From an uncultured Bacillota bacterium (GTDB lineage: Bacteria > Bacillota > Clostridia > Christensenellales > UBA1242): DNA of 64,000 bases. Below the pieces are notes generated by a model that made no database searches, had not been told where the DNA came from, and saw only the letters and a program-made list of their open reading frames with translations. This document shows, piece after piece, positions 42,896-51,233 of the stretch; positions within the stretch are counted from its first letter, which is position 1, and each line of letters starts with the position of its first letter. Made by a program: the position numbers and the translations under genes. The stretch spans positions 1 to 64,000 of the forward strand of contig CAMMTJ010000005.1 of NCBI GenBank assembly GCA_946499835.1, given 5' to 3'.

Positions 42896-42923
42896 TGGTA
42901 TAAATTTCATTGAGGTTAAGAAA

Positions 42924-43514
42924 ATGATTATTGAAACTGATAGATTGATTTTAAGAGAATGGAAAATGTCTGACATTGAAGATAATGTTGAAGGATTGAA
43001 TAACTTTAATGTTACAAAAAACTTAACTGTCAAGTTTCCGTATACAAAACAAGATGCAATATGCTTTATTGAAAAACATAGAAATAATGATGAAGAAAAT
43101 TATTATTTTGCAATTCAATTAAAAAATGAAAACAAGGTTATTGGTGGAACTGCTATATTAGTTGATAAACACAATATGATTGGAAAGGGTGGAATTTGGA
43201 TAAATGAAAAATATTTGGGAAAAGGATATGGGACGGAGGTTTGGATAGCGAGAGCAAAGTTTGCTTTTGAAAATTTGTCTTTGAAAAAATTGCAGAATGG
43301 TTATTTCGAATTTAACGAAATCTCTTGGAAAATGCAAAAAAAAGTAGGATATAAAATTGTAGGAGAAAAAACTAATTTTAGCAAAGCCCTTAATCAAAAA
43401 GTTAAAGAGATTGTAACAGAATTGACAAAAAGTGAATTTAATAAAGCATTAGAAAAAAACTTTAAACAAATAAATTTTACATTTAAAGTTTTAGAAGATA
43501 ACAAGTATTCGTGA
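42924..43514 (+). CDS. GNAT acetyltransferase (RimJ/RimL-like) inside a repeat-flanked segment
   Basis: A 196-residue acetyltransferase. MIIETDRLILREW is the typical RimL-like start; GIWINEKYLGKGYGTE is the acetyl-CoA loop, and FNEISWKMQKKVGYKIVG is the closing motif. It is markedly more AT-rich than neighbouring genes, with many TTA and AAA codons, and lies between two same-direction copies of the tRNA-linked repeat, suggesting recent arrival. The ATG at 42924 follows GAGG. The frame runs open from 42837 through repeat sequence, which is rejected as coding. Substrate unknown. Confidence 0.8.
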   Translation: MIIETDRLILREWKMSDIEDNVEGLNNFNVTKNLTVKFPYTKQDAICFIEKHRNNDEENYYFAIQLKNENKVIGGTAILVDKHNMIGKGGIWINEKYLGKGYGTEVWIARAKFAFENLSLKKLQNGYFEFNEISWKMQKKVGYKIVGEKTNFSKALNQKVKEIVTELTKSEFNKALEKNFKQINFTFKVLEDNKYS

Positions 43515-43582
43515 TCAATTATGTAATGTCGCGAAATCAATGTTGAGAAATCAAAAAATCGACTTTGTTGTTAGTCGACACA

Positions 43583-43877
43583 AGAGAAAAAACTGCGCTT
43601 CTGCCTAGGCTCTATTCGAGCCGTTACGGCGGTGGCGCTCAGTTTTCTCTTTTCAAAATATGCTATCGCATTTATTGTGATTTTGCAGTGAAGCCCTCGC
43701 AAAGAAGATTTTGTGTGACTGCATAGAGGATGACATACTGCCATGGTGCTTTTTTTTTGAAAAAGCAAAAACTACGCACTGACATTTGTTTTCGCCTCTC
43801 GCGACCAAACGCAACTCTCCTTACACTTCGAGTTGGTCGCGACTTGAAGCAATGAGGCAAATGCAAAGAAGATTGTT
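43583..43877 (-). repeat. tRNA-linked modular repeat, copy 4
   Basis: Block D (43583-43650) has AGAGAAAAAACT/AGTTTTCTCT arms. The hairpin (43654-43679) has a decayed left arm and a TATC loop. GCAAAGAAGATTTTGTGTG follows, then block A (about 43790-43875) with CTCTCGCGACCAAACGC...GGTCGCGACTTG, closely matching copy 2. There is no tRNA at its outer edge; the GNAT gene lies between it and copy 3. Confidence 0.75.
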
Positions 43878-44013
43878 TTTACAACAAACAAGTAATTAGA
43901 ATTAAAGAATATTTTTATAAAGATGAGACAAAAAGAGGAGTCTTTTCCAACACTTCTCTTTTTTTGTTTTAATAATCTATATTGTTATGATATAATTTTT
44001 GAAAGGAGGGGGT

Positions 44014-44409
44014 ATGGTTTTTCAGGCGAAGAAAAAAGATTTGGCGGTTGTTTGTGATCTTGCCGTTAAGATTTGGGGCGGAGATGAGAAGATGATGGAA
44101 AAAGAATTTGCTCCACGCCTTGCAAACAACAAAATTGGAGTTCTTGTGGCCAAGGTTGAAAATGTGCCAGCAGGATTTATTGAATGTGCGCTGAGAGAGG
44201 ATGGTGGCAAGGTGACAGGCAATTTGGAAGGAGTCTATGTTCTGCCAGAATTTCGCGGAAGAGGAGTTGCGCGAGACTTGTTTGATGAGGCTGTCAAGTT
44301 TGTAAAGAAAAAAGGTGCAGTAGATGTGGAAAGCGGATGTCCTTATTGCAAAAAGCAACTTCTTTTGTTAAATGAAAAGGGAAAAAGTGAGCAGAATAAA
44401 AGAAAATAG
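44014..44409 (+). CDS. GNAT acetyltransferase, aminoglycoside 6'-N-acetyltransferase-like
   Basis: A 131-residue GNAT protein. LEGVYVLPEFRGRGVARDLFDEAV holds the acetyl-CoA pyrophosphate loop R-G-x-G-x-A, and FIECALRED resembles the beta-4 strand of AAC(6')-type enzymes. Its last 20 residues are lysine-rich. The substrate could be an aminoglycoside, another amine or a protein. AAAGGAGGGGG precedes the ATG at 44014; TATAAT lies at about 43991. Confidence 0.78.
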   Translation: MVFQAKKKDLAVVCDLAVKIWGGDEKMMEKEFAPRLANNKIGVLVAKVENVPAGFIECALREDGGKVTGNLEGVYVLPEFRGRGVARDLFDEAVKFVKKKGAVDVESGCPYCKKQLLLLNEKGKSEQNKRK

Positions 44410-44419
44410 ACATTTCCTG

Positions 44420-44448
44420 TTGCAAAATATCGGTTTTTGGTATATTAT
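44420..44448 (+). promoter_or_regulatory. Promoter
   Basis: TTGCAA (44420-44425), 17 bp, TATTAT (44443-44448), for the following membrane protein gene. Confidence 0.55.
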
Positions 44449-44502
44449 ATAAGATGAAAGATGTTTTTTTCAAAAACAAATTTTAATTTATTGGAGGAAG
44501 AT

Positions 44503-44901
44503 ATGGATAAAATTTGGGACAAAAAGTGGATCAAAATTCTTATTTGGCTTAGTGGATACATCAACTTTATCGCATATGCTATCGTAGGTGGTTATGTGAT
44601 TGCAAAGAGCCAAGATGAAGAACTTCGCAAAGAAACAAAGAAGGCGTTTATTGTCACCCTTGTTTTCACTGCACTTTTGGGACTTATCTTGATCTTTAAC
44701 ACAGCATGCACATTTTCATCATCTTATGAATTTATAGCATTTACCTTGGTATTCACACTGATTACACTCATTGGGCAATTTATCACCTACCTCACCTTTA
44801 TTCTCCTTGTTGCATTTCCACCTAAAAAGAAGGAAAAAGTGACAGAAGCAAAAGTGGTTGAGGATAAACAAGAAGAACCAGAAAAGAAAGATGAAGAATA
44901 A
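44503..44901 (+). CDS. Small membrane protein of unknown function
   Basis: A 132-residue protein with three predicted transmembrane helices (about 10-32, 45-68 and 80-105) and a lysine/glutamate-rich cytoplasmic tail. Not recognised; DUF4870-like layout is possible. GGAGG lies 6 bp before the ATG at 44503. Confidence 0.65.
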   Translation: MDKIWDKKWIKILIWLSGYINFIAYAIVGGYVIAKSQDEELRKETKKAFIVTLVFTALLGLILIFNTACTFSSSYEFIAFTLVFTLITLIGQFITYLTFILLVAFPPKKKEKVTEAKVVEDKQEEPEKKDEE

Positions 44902-44906
44902 AGAAG

Positions 44907-44930
44907 AGAGGCAAAGGCCTCTTTTTTTGT
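44907..44930 (+). terminator. Terminator
   Basis: AGAGGC/GCCTCT stem with an AAAG loop and seven T. Confidence 0.8.
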
Positions 44931-44961
44931 TGACTTTTTTTGAAAAATGTTGAAAATCGTT

Positions 44962-45013
44962 TTGATAAGACAAACAAGTATGTTACAATATTATTGAGAT
45001 TAAGTCTCAATAA
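44962..45013 (+). promoter_or_regulatory. Promoter and palindromic operator of the peroxiredoxin-perR operon
   Basis: TTGATA (44962-44967), 16 bp, TACAAT (44984-44989). One base later is a perfect 23-bp palindrome TTATTGAGA-TTAAG-TCTCAATAA (44991-45013), covering the transcription start. A Fur/PerR-type regulator is the second gene, so this is probably its operator. It differs from the classical PerR box in its GAGA/TCTC core. Confidence 0.65.
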
Positions 45014-45035
45014 AAAAAATAAAAGGAGATAAATT

Positions 45036-45704
45036 ATGGAACAAACAAGAATGCCTCTTATTGGCGACGACGCACCTGCATTTCATGCAGTGACAACACA
45101 AGGGGAAATCAACTTTCCAGAGGACTATAAAGGAAAATGGGTGATTTTGTTTTCACACCCAGCAGACTTCACACCAGTTTGCACAACAGAGTTTATGACT
45201 TTCGGCTCTATGATGGATGAGTTTAAGGCGCTCAACACAGAACTTATTGGGCTCAGTGTGGACAGCCTCTATTCTCACATTGCTTGGCTTAGAAAAATTC
45301 AAGAACTTGAATGGAACGGCAAAAAGCACATTGAAGTTAAATTTCCACTTATTGAAGATATCAAAATGGAGATTGCAAACAAATATGGCATGATCCAACC
45401 GGGTGCTTCAACAACACAAGCCGTTCGAGCAGTGTTTGTCATTGACCCACAAGCAAAGATCAGAACAATTCTCTATTATCCACTTTCAACAGGAAGAAAC
45501 TTTGATGAAATCAAAAGAATCATCATTGCTCTTCAAAAGGCTGACAAGGATGGCGTTGCAACTCCTGCCGATTGGCGTCCAGGACAAGATGTGATTATTC
45601 CAACCGCTGGTTCTTGTGGCGTTGCAAAGGAAAGAGTTGAAAGTAAGGCGGCAGATCAATATTGTCTTGATTGGTTCATCTGCTTTAAGCGTGAGAAAAA
45701 ATAA
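45036..45704 (+). CDS. Peroxiredoxin (1-Cys/Prx6-like AhpC-TSA family)
   Basis: A 222-residue thiol peroxidase. HPADFTPVCTTEF carries the peroxidatic cysteine with the Pro/Thr environment, and YYPLSTGRNFDEIKR is the Prx6-type strand. The extended C-terminal arm (about 165-222) includes a further Cys in SCGV and CLDW. It reduces hydrogen peroxide and organic peroxides. AAAGGAG lies before the ATG. Its stop shares one base with perR. Confidence 0.94.
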   Translation: MEQTRMPLIGDDAPAFHAVTTQGEINFPEDYKGKWVILFSHPADFTPVCTTEFMTFGSMMDEFKALNTELIGLSVDSLYSHIAWLRKIQELEWNGKKHIEVKFPLIEDIKMEIANKYGMIQPGASTTQAVRAVFVIDPQAKIRTILYYPLSTGRNFDEIKRIIIALQKADKDGVATPADWRPGQDVIIPTAGSCGVAKERVESKAADQYCLDWFICFKREKK

Positions 45705-46090
45705 TGAGAAAGACAAAGCAGAAAGAATTTGTTCTGTCACTTTTGCAAAAACGTTATGATCATCCAACAGCACAAGATATTCAAGATCAGGCTTTGCAGG
45801 AGGGGGTAAAAATTGGAAGGGCAAGCATTTATCGCATTCTGTCTGATATGGTCAGTGCAGGGCAAGTGCGAAAACTTTTGACAAAAGACAATGTTGCTCA
45901 CTATGATTTTTATAGACCAAACCATGTGCATATCGTTTGCAAAAATTGTGGCAAGATTTTTGACTTGCCAAGCGAAAAGATCTTTTTGCAAGACTTTAAG
46001 CAAAATTTTGGTGGATTTGAAATAGAAGAGCAAGAGGTGGAACTCTTTGGGCTCTGCAAAGAATGCAAAACAAAAAACGCTTCAATTTGA
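45704..46090 (+). CDS. perR: Fur-family regulator, PerR-like
   Basis: A 128-residue metalloregulator. The winged helix (about 10-75) includes HPTAQDIQDQAL and GRASIYRIL. HVHIVCKNCG and LCKECK give the structural Cys4 zinc site, and NVAHYDFYRPNH gives the histidine/aspartate regulatory metal site. Co-transcription with a peroxiredoxin points to peroxide sensing rather than iron uptake. The one-base overlap implies coupled translation. Confidence 0.9.
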   Translation: MRKTKQKEFVLSLLQKRYDHPTAQDIQDQALQEGVKIGRASIYRILSDMVSAGQVRKLLTKDNVAHYDFYRPNHVHIVCKNCGKIFDLPSEKIFLQDFKQNFGGFEIEEQEVELFGLCKECKTKNASI

Positions 46091-46102
46091 AGCGTTTTTT
46101 TT
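46073..46102 (+). terminator. Terminator of the peroxiredoxin-perR operon
   Basis: AAAACGCTTCA/TGAAGCGTTTT stem with an ATT loop and T run. It overlaps the last codons of perR. Confidence 0.8.
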
Positions 46103-46111
46103 GATTTAATT

Positions 46112-47734
46112 TTATAGTGGCAAATCTTTTTTATCAAATCGGAAGACGCCGATGATTATTGTCACAATGCCGACAGCGAGCAAGATTCCGAATTTCCACA
46201 GCCAATCCATTGAGCCTGTCAAAATATCTGTGGTGTCAAAGAAGGTTATGATTGAGAGATAGTTGAAGAAATTCATTTGAGAAATTCTCATTGCGCTTGG
46301 CACAACGGAAGAACCAAACAGTCCAAGAATTGTGCAGACAAGTGAGAAGATTGTAAGTCCACCACCGATTGAAAGAGAATGTTTTGTTCTGTTGAAAATT
46401 GCAGAACACATAAAGCAAAAACCGGCAATGGCAAACATGGTCAAGAATGCACCAAGATTGAAGAGCAATATTTCAGAGAAGTTGATTGCAAAGTTGTTGC
46501 CTCCGACTATCCAAACGGCAATCACACTGACAACTGTGAGAAGTGCAAACATAGAGAAGAGTGCGAAGAGAAGGTAAGTCATTTGTGTGACAGAAACTGT
46601 TCTTCTCTTGGTTGGTGTTGAAAGCACATATGCCATTGAGCCAGAGTCAACTTGACCTGCAAGCAAACTGTTTGCTGTCATGATGACGAACACCATTGGA
46701 AGAAGAAGTCCTGCGATGCGATAGAAGATTGAACCGATAATAAGCCCATACACATCCATATTTCCCAGTTCTTCAAGTGCGACAGCGACTTTTTCTGGAA
46801 TTTGGTCAGAGATTGACTTGGTTGCCTCAGTTTTTGCGAGTGCTTTTTCGTCATCTGTCAAACTTCCGTCAGCCGAATATTCATGTTGCCAGAGTTGATA
46901 AGTTGAAATTGCAGTGTTTGAGATGACTTTGACTGCTGTTGCATTGATGTTTGCCTCATCTTCTTCAACGCCTTGTGAGATTTGGAGGTTGTAAACTGAG
47001 TCATACATCATTTGATTTACATACTGGGCTGCATTTGATTCAAATAGTGCAGTTGAATAAACAAATGTTGGTGACCCTGATTGAGTAATATAGTCATTTA
47101 CTGCGACAGTAGCAAGGGCAAGCACTTGTTCTTCTGTTGCAGTTGCCTCTTCCTCTGTTGCACCATTTGCAAGAGCCTGCTCCTTAGCCTGAGAGGCTAT
47201 TTGCTGTGGAAGCATGTTTGGAAGAAACATTTTGATGAGATTTATAAAGTTCGTTTCTGCTGCTGGGTCGCTGTCATAGGCTGCGAGTTGCCCAACTATC
47301 AACGCTTGAAGTTGTTCTGATGTGAAACCTGTGCCTTCAAGCATGCCTTCAAATTGAGATACCATACCTTGTGCAATTTGAGTTTGGATTGCGACCAGTG
47401 CATCACCTGTTGCAGGGGAGCCTGTTGCCGTCTCGTATTCCTCTTTTGCGTTGTCATATGAGTCAAACATTTGTCCAATGCCTACAACAATTTGATTTGA
47501 TCCATCGACAGAAGTCAAATAAAGGTCATAACTATCAACAGAATTTTCTTTCAAGACGGCTTCTTGGTCGGCTTGTGTGAAGACATCTTTGAGAGAATCT
47601 CTGATGTCATTTATTCCAAGATTGCCAAGCACAATAATGACAATTGCAAGCATAGTGCAAGTGGCAATGGTTACTGAAAGCCATTTGACCCAGTTTGCTT
47701 TGCATGACTGTTTGAAAAGTGCCTTGTTTATCAT
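46112..47734 (-). CDS. ABC-2 type exporter permease
   Basis: A 540-residue membrane protein. One helix (about 17-40) is followed by a large extracytoplasmic domain of roughly 290 residues rich in Gln and Ala, then five to six helices from about 335 to 535. This matches ABC-2 permeases such as ExsD-like and antibiotic-efflux half transporters. It overlaps the adjacent ATPase gene by 4 bp and is last in a three-gene operon. The cargo is unknown. Confidence 0.82.
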   Translation of the reverse strand: MINKALFKQSCKANWVKWLSVTIATCTMLAIVIIVLGNLGINDIRDSLKDVFTQADQEAVLKENSVDSYDLYLTSVDGSNQIVVGIGQMFDSYDNAKEEYETATGSPATGDALVAIQTQIAQGMVSQFEGMLEGTGFTSEQLQALIVGQLAAYDSDPAAETNFINLIKMFLPNMLPQQIASQAKEQALANGATEEEATATEEQVLALATVAVNDYITQSGSPTFVYSTALFESNAAQYVNQMMYDSVYNLQISQGVEEDEANINATAVKVISNTAISTYQLWQHEYSADGSLTDDEKALAKTEATKSISDQIPEKVAVALEELGNMDVYGLIIGSIFYRIAGLLLPMVFVIMTANSLLAGQVDSGSMAYVLSTPTKRRTVSVTQMTYLLFALFSMFALLTVVSVIAVWIVGGNNFAINFSEILLFNLGAFLTMFAIAGFCFMCSAIFNRTKHSLSIGGGLTIFSLVCTILGLFGSSVVPSAMRISQMNFFNYLSIITFFDTTDILTGSMDWLWKFGILLAVGIVTIIIGVFRFDKKDLPL

Positions 47735-48741
47735 TTTTTGTCCTCCTTTTGTTTTTCATATTCTTTTTTAAGAGTTTTTCTTTCCCTTTTTCGCTCTCTC
47801 TTTGTCTTATCCAGTTCTTTGCTGGTGACAATTTTCACCTTGCGCTTGTTGAGCAAAATTTCTTTGAAATGCCTTTCAAGATTTTGTTTAACTTCGCTTA
47901 TAAATTTCAGATGATAGTTTTTAAGCACATTGAACAGGTGATTTAGAGAGGTGGTAGCGATTTTTATTGTCACCTGCGTGTATTGTGGTTGGTCTCTCAC
48001 CACTTCAAATTTAAGATTTTTGAATTTTTTATAGTCCTGCTCATTTGTAAACTCTATTTTATACAGTTTGAAAGCAGGGTTTTGCAATTTTTCTATGTCT
48101 GCAATGTCAATTATCTTTCCGTCCAAGATAAGAGCCACTCTGTCACAAGTCATTTCAAGTTCGTCAAACATTTGACTGGACATCAAAATTGTTTTACCTT
48201 TTTTCTTTTCTTCCAAAATTATTTCAAGAAAAGTTTCTCGCATAAGTGGGTCAAGTCCAGTGGTTGGCTCGTCCAAGATAAGAATATCTTTGTCTGCCAT
48301 AAGTGCTGCCACAATCGCTGTTTTTTGTTTCATACCTTTGCTCATTCGTTTAAGATTTGCCGAAGGGTCAAGTTGCAGTCTGGAAATAAGTGAGTTGGCA
48401 TAATCCATATTTTTAAGTCCCAAAAGTTCGGCTTGATTTTTGAGAAAGGTGATACCATTGTTAAGGTCTGGAAAAGCGATTTCCCCAGGCACATATTCCA
48501 CAAATTCTTTTATTTTTGGACCGTCTTTCCAGGCATCCATATCAAGCACTTTGACTTCTCCCTGTTCTGCCTTCAAAAAGCCCATAATGTGTCGAATAGT
48601 TGTTGTTTTTCCACTGCCGTTTGTGCCGACAAAACCGAAGACTTCTCCTTTATGGACGTTGAAAGTGACATCAAAAATGCCTCGTCCCATACCATAATCT
48701 TTTGTGAGGTGTTCAACATCAATGACAATTTCTTTTTTCAT
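47731..48741 (-). CDS. ABC transporter ATPase (second of the operon)
   Basis: A 336-residue ATPase with Walker A GSGKTT (GTNGSGKTT near residue 38), a signature-like MSKGMKQK in place of LSGGQ, Walker B ILILDEPTTGLDP, and a long basic C-terminal extension (from about 300, KRERKRERKTLKKEY). It overlaps both neighbours by 4 bp. Paralogue of the next gene. Confidence 0.88.
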   Translation of the reverse strand: MKKEIVIDVEHLTKDYGMGRGIFDVTFNVHKGEVFGFVGTNGSGKTTTIRHIMGFLKAEQGEVKVLDMDAWKDGPKIKEFVEYVPGEIAFPDLNNGITFLKNQAELLGLKNMDYANSLISRLQLDPSANLKRMSKGMKQKTAIVAALMADKDILILDEPTTGLDPLMRETFLEIILEEKKKGKTILMSSQMFDELEMTCDRVALILDGKIIDIADIEKLQNPAFKLYKIEFTNEQDYKKFKNLKFEVVRDQPQYTQVTIKIATTSLNHLFNVLKNYHLKFISEVKQNLERHFKEILLNKRKVKIVTSKELDKTKRERKRERKTLKKEYEKQKEDKK

Positions 48742-49697
48742 AGCACACCTCCAAACTTTTTGTCTTCATGATAAAATTGCATGAAATAATCTTCGATAGT
48801 AAACTTTATTTCTTCAAATTTTGCAATATCGTATTCGCCAAGAAGGGAAATAAATTTGTCAACAAACTTGTCATTTATTGCCACCACAGCCCACAAGCCT
48901 TTGTTGTCACAAGAAGAAATTGAAGGGGTCTTAACGGTCAAGGCATCTTTTCTTTTTCTAGGCAAAGAGGCGACAAATTTTTGATAATTCTTTTTGTCCT
49001 TAAATTGCACCTTAAAGTTTTTGTCTTGGTTATGTTTTATGTCATTGGTGTCAAAGGTGGAAACGATACGCCCATCTTTAATGATTGAAATTCTGTCACA
49101 AGTGGCTTCAACTTCATTAAACATATGGCTTGAAAGCAAGATTGTCTTGCCCCTCTTTTTTTCTTCTTTGATAAAGTCAATAAAAACTTGTTGCATTACA
49201 GGGTCAAGTCCACTTGTAGGCTCGTCAAGTATGAGAACATTTGGGTCTGCCATAAAGGCTGTGACGATTGCAAGTTTTCGCTTATCTCCCAAACTCATTT
49301 TTTTTGTTTCGCCAGCAGGATTAAGTTCAAACTTTTCAAGCAAATAGTCAAGTCTTTTTCTATCTTTGCAGTGACGCAAGTCACTCATCATTTGAATAAA
49401 TTCCCAGCCTGTCAAACCTTCTGGCAAGGCGATTTCGCCGGGCAAATAGCCCACATCTTCAAGCAGTTTATAATAGTTGCCAAAAGATTCAAGCCCATTG
49501 ACCAAAGTTTGCCCAGATTGAGGACGAGAAAAGCCCATAATATGACGAATAGCAGTGCTTTTTCCAGCACCATTTGGGCCAAGAAATCCGAAAACTTCAC
49601 CCTTATGGACAATAAAGGAAACATCAAAAACACCACGACCATGACCATAGTCTTTTGTGAGGTGGTCAACAATAATTACTTTTTCTTCACCAATCAT
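48738..49697 (-). CDS. ABC transporter ATPase (first of the operon)
   Basis: A 319-residue ATPase with GPNGAGKST, the signature MSLGDKRKLA, and Walker B VLILDEPTSGLDP. It shares the N-terminal DHLTKDYGHGRGVFDVSF layout with its neighbour, so the two arose by duplication and may form a heterodimer with the single permease. The ATG at 49697 follows GGGGGA; an upstream in-frame start at 49715 overlaps that site. Confidence 0.88.
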   Translation of the reverse strand: MIGEEKVIIVDHLTKDYGHGRGVFDVSFIVHKGEVFGFLGPNGAGKSTAIRHIMGFSRPQSGQTLVNGLESFGNYYKLLEDVGYLPGEIALPEGLTGWEFIQMMSDLRHCKDRKRLDYLLEKFELNPAGETKKMSLGDKRKLAIVTAFMADPNVLILDEPTSGLDPVMQQVFIDFIKEEKKRGKTILLSSHMFNEVEATCDRISIIKDGRIVSTFDTNDIKHNQDKNFKVQFKDKKNYQKFVASLPRKRKDALTVKTPSISSCDNKGLWAVVAINDKFVDKFISLLGEYDIAKFEEIKFTIEDYFMQFYHEDKKFGGVL

Positions 49698-49774
49698 ATC
49701 TGTTTCCCCCAACAAAAATTTTAGTTGTTATTATATATTCATATTATAGACCAATCTTTGTCAAAAAGCAACAA

Positions 49775-49804
49775 AAAAGAGAGGCTAAAAAAGCCTCTTG
49801 TTTT
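49775..49804 (-). terminator. Terminator of the sigma-like gene
   Basis: AGAGGC/GCCTCT stem with a T run on the minus strand. Confidence 0.7.
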
Positions 49805-49819
49805 CCCATAAGCAAAAAG

Positions 49820-51178
49820 TTACATTTTCCTCAAAGGAGAAAGGCTTATTGCTTCTATTGCCAGTTCGCACATTTGAGGGCTGTTTGCCTCTTTCCATTC
49901 TTCATCAGTGATTGGTGCTGAGCCAGAAGTCTTTTTTTCTGCCAATTTTGATAAACCTTCTCTTTTGAGTTTCAAAGTAGAAAGTATTGACAATGAAAAC
50001 GTCCTAGAAAAATTGCCAAGTGAGAGAACGTTTTCACTCTTCAATTTTTCATATTTTTTGAAATAACTTTCAAAGAAAGGTTGTGATTGTTTTTTGAGGA
50101 CTGTTGGGTTGAAGTTGATATGCAAAAGGTTTGCATTTTTCCCAGATTGTTCTGTTTGGTGATAATTTAGTATGCCAAGCGTTTTGTCATAACTTCTTAA
50201 AAAATATAGTTTGTCAAGTATGCCTTTTTCAAGACTGTCTATATTTTTTTTGTATATGCCCTTGCACAAAATTCTTGGCAGACAGTTTTCAGTGATAAAA
50301 GAAAAATGTTGAGCCTCTTTTGGAGTGAATACTTTGCGACAAAGGTGAGAATATAATGAATCTTTGTCTATTTTCTTTTGTGCATACAATGACAAAAATT
50401 CTTTGCTCATAAGTCTTACTTTTTCACAGTCAGGCAGAAATTTGAAAATCAGTGGAGAGTATCTATCGCCATAAAGATACATACCCATAGCATTGTTTAT
50501 GTTATAATTTTTTTGTGATTCAGGTGGTTTTGAAAGAGAACCCCAACTTTTGATTTGGTTCATGGTTTGCACATAAAGGAAAGAAATCGCAGCTGCTGAT
50601 TTTTTGTATTTTTTTGCAACCTTGGCTTGTCCGTTTTGCAGTATCTGCATAAAAACATCATATTTTTTTGGAGTTAAACAGACTGAAAGTTTTTTAAGAA
50701 AATTTCGCAAATAAACTCTTTTGTCAGCATTTTCAAAGTCTTCCAAACTTTCGGGGTCAGGGATTATGTCTTGCAGTAAACCATCGTCTTCTTTCCCAAT
50801 TTCTTTTTGCAAAGAAATGCTTTCATTCAAAACTCTTGAACCATTGGTATTTTCTTTTCTATAAATTCGGTCGACAACATTTTTGACAGTCATATGGATA
50901 AAAGATGAAAATTTCACATTTTTTGTTAAGTCAAAATTTTTTACAAGGTTGGAAAATTTCATGGCAAACTCTTGCAAAACATCGTCTTCTGTATAGGCGG
51001 GGTAACCTTTAATTCTTGGCGCTGCCTTATAGACGAAAGAGTGAATGAGAGGCTTGTTGAAGATATAAAGTTCTTCAACAAATGGATTTTTTTCATTTGG
51101 ATTTTCTCGTGAAAAAGTTTGAGCCTTGGCAATAAGTTCTCTATTTTTTTCATCCCAATCTATTTTATCTTTCGCCAT
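49820..51178 (-). CDS. Sigma-70 region 2-like protein with a long unique C-terminus
   Basis: A 452-residue protein. Residues about 25-110 resemble sigma-70 region 2: TEDDVLQEFAMKFSNLVKNF, then KFSSFIHMTVKNVVDRI, corresponding to the core-binding and -10-melting helices. Residues 150-190 may be a region 4-like helix-turn-helix (LTPKKYDVFMQILQNGQ, AKKYKKSAAAIS). The remaining 250 residues match nothing I know. ATG at 51178 follows GGAGG. It is 55 bp downstream of another unknown gene. Confidence 0.6.
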   Translation of the reverse strand: MAKDKIDWDEKNRELIAKAQTFSRENPNEKNPFVEELYIFNKPLIHSFVYKAAPRIKGYPAYTEDDVLQEFAMKFSNLVKNFDLTKNVKFSSFIHMTVKNVVDRIYRKENTNGSRVLNESISLQKEIGKEDDGLLQDIIPDPESLEDFENADKRVYLRNFLKKLSVCLTPKKYDVFMQILQNGQAKVAKKYKKSAAAISFLYVQTMNQIKSWGSLSKPPESQKNYNINNAMGMYLYGDRYSPLIFKFLPDCEKVRLMSKEFLSLYAQKKIDKDSLYSHLCRKVFTPKEAQHFSFITENCLPRILCKGIYKKNIDSLEKGILDKLYFLRSYDKTLGILNYHQTEQSGKNANLLHINFNPTVLKKQSQPFFESYFKKYEKLKSENVLSLGNFSRTFSLSILSTLKLKREGLSKLAEKKTSGSAPITDEEWKEANSPQMCELAIEAISLSPLRKM

Positions 51179-51233
51179 AACTTTCCTCCAAAACAAAGAG
51201 TTTTTTCAACAAAAGTCTATTAAATATAGGTGT

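Noticed and set aside
43571-43866. Frames over repeat copy 4
   Set aside because: They coincide with the non-coding modular repeat that is shared with copy 2 in different frames.
44991-45013. The palindrome as a transcription terminator
   Set aside because: It lies between a -10 box and the gene's ribosome site rather than after a gene, and its arm is AT-rich with an A run, not a T run, after it.
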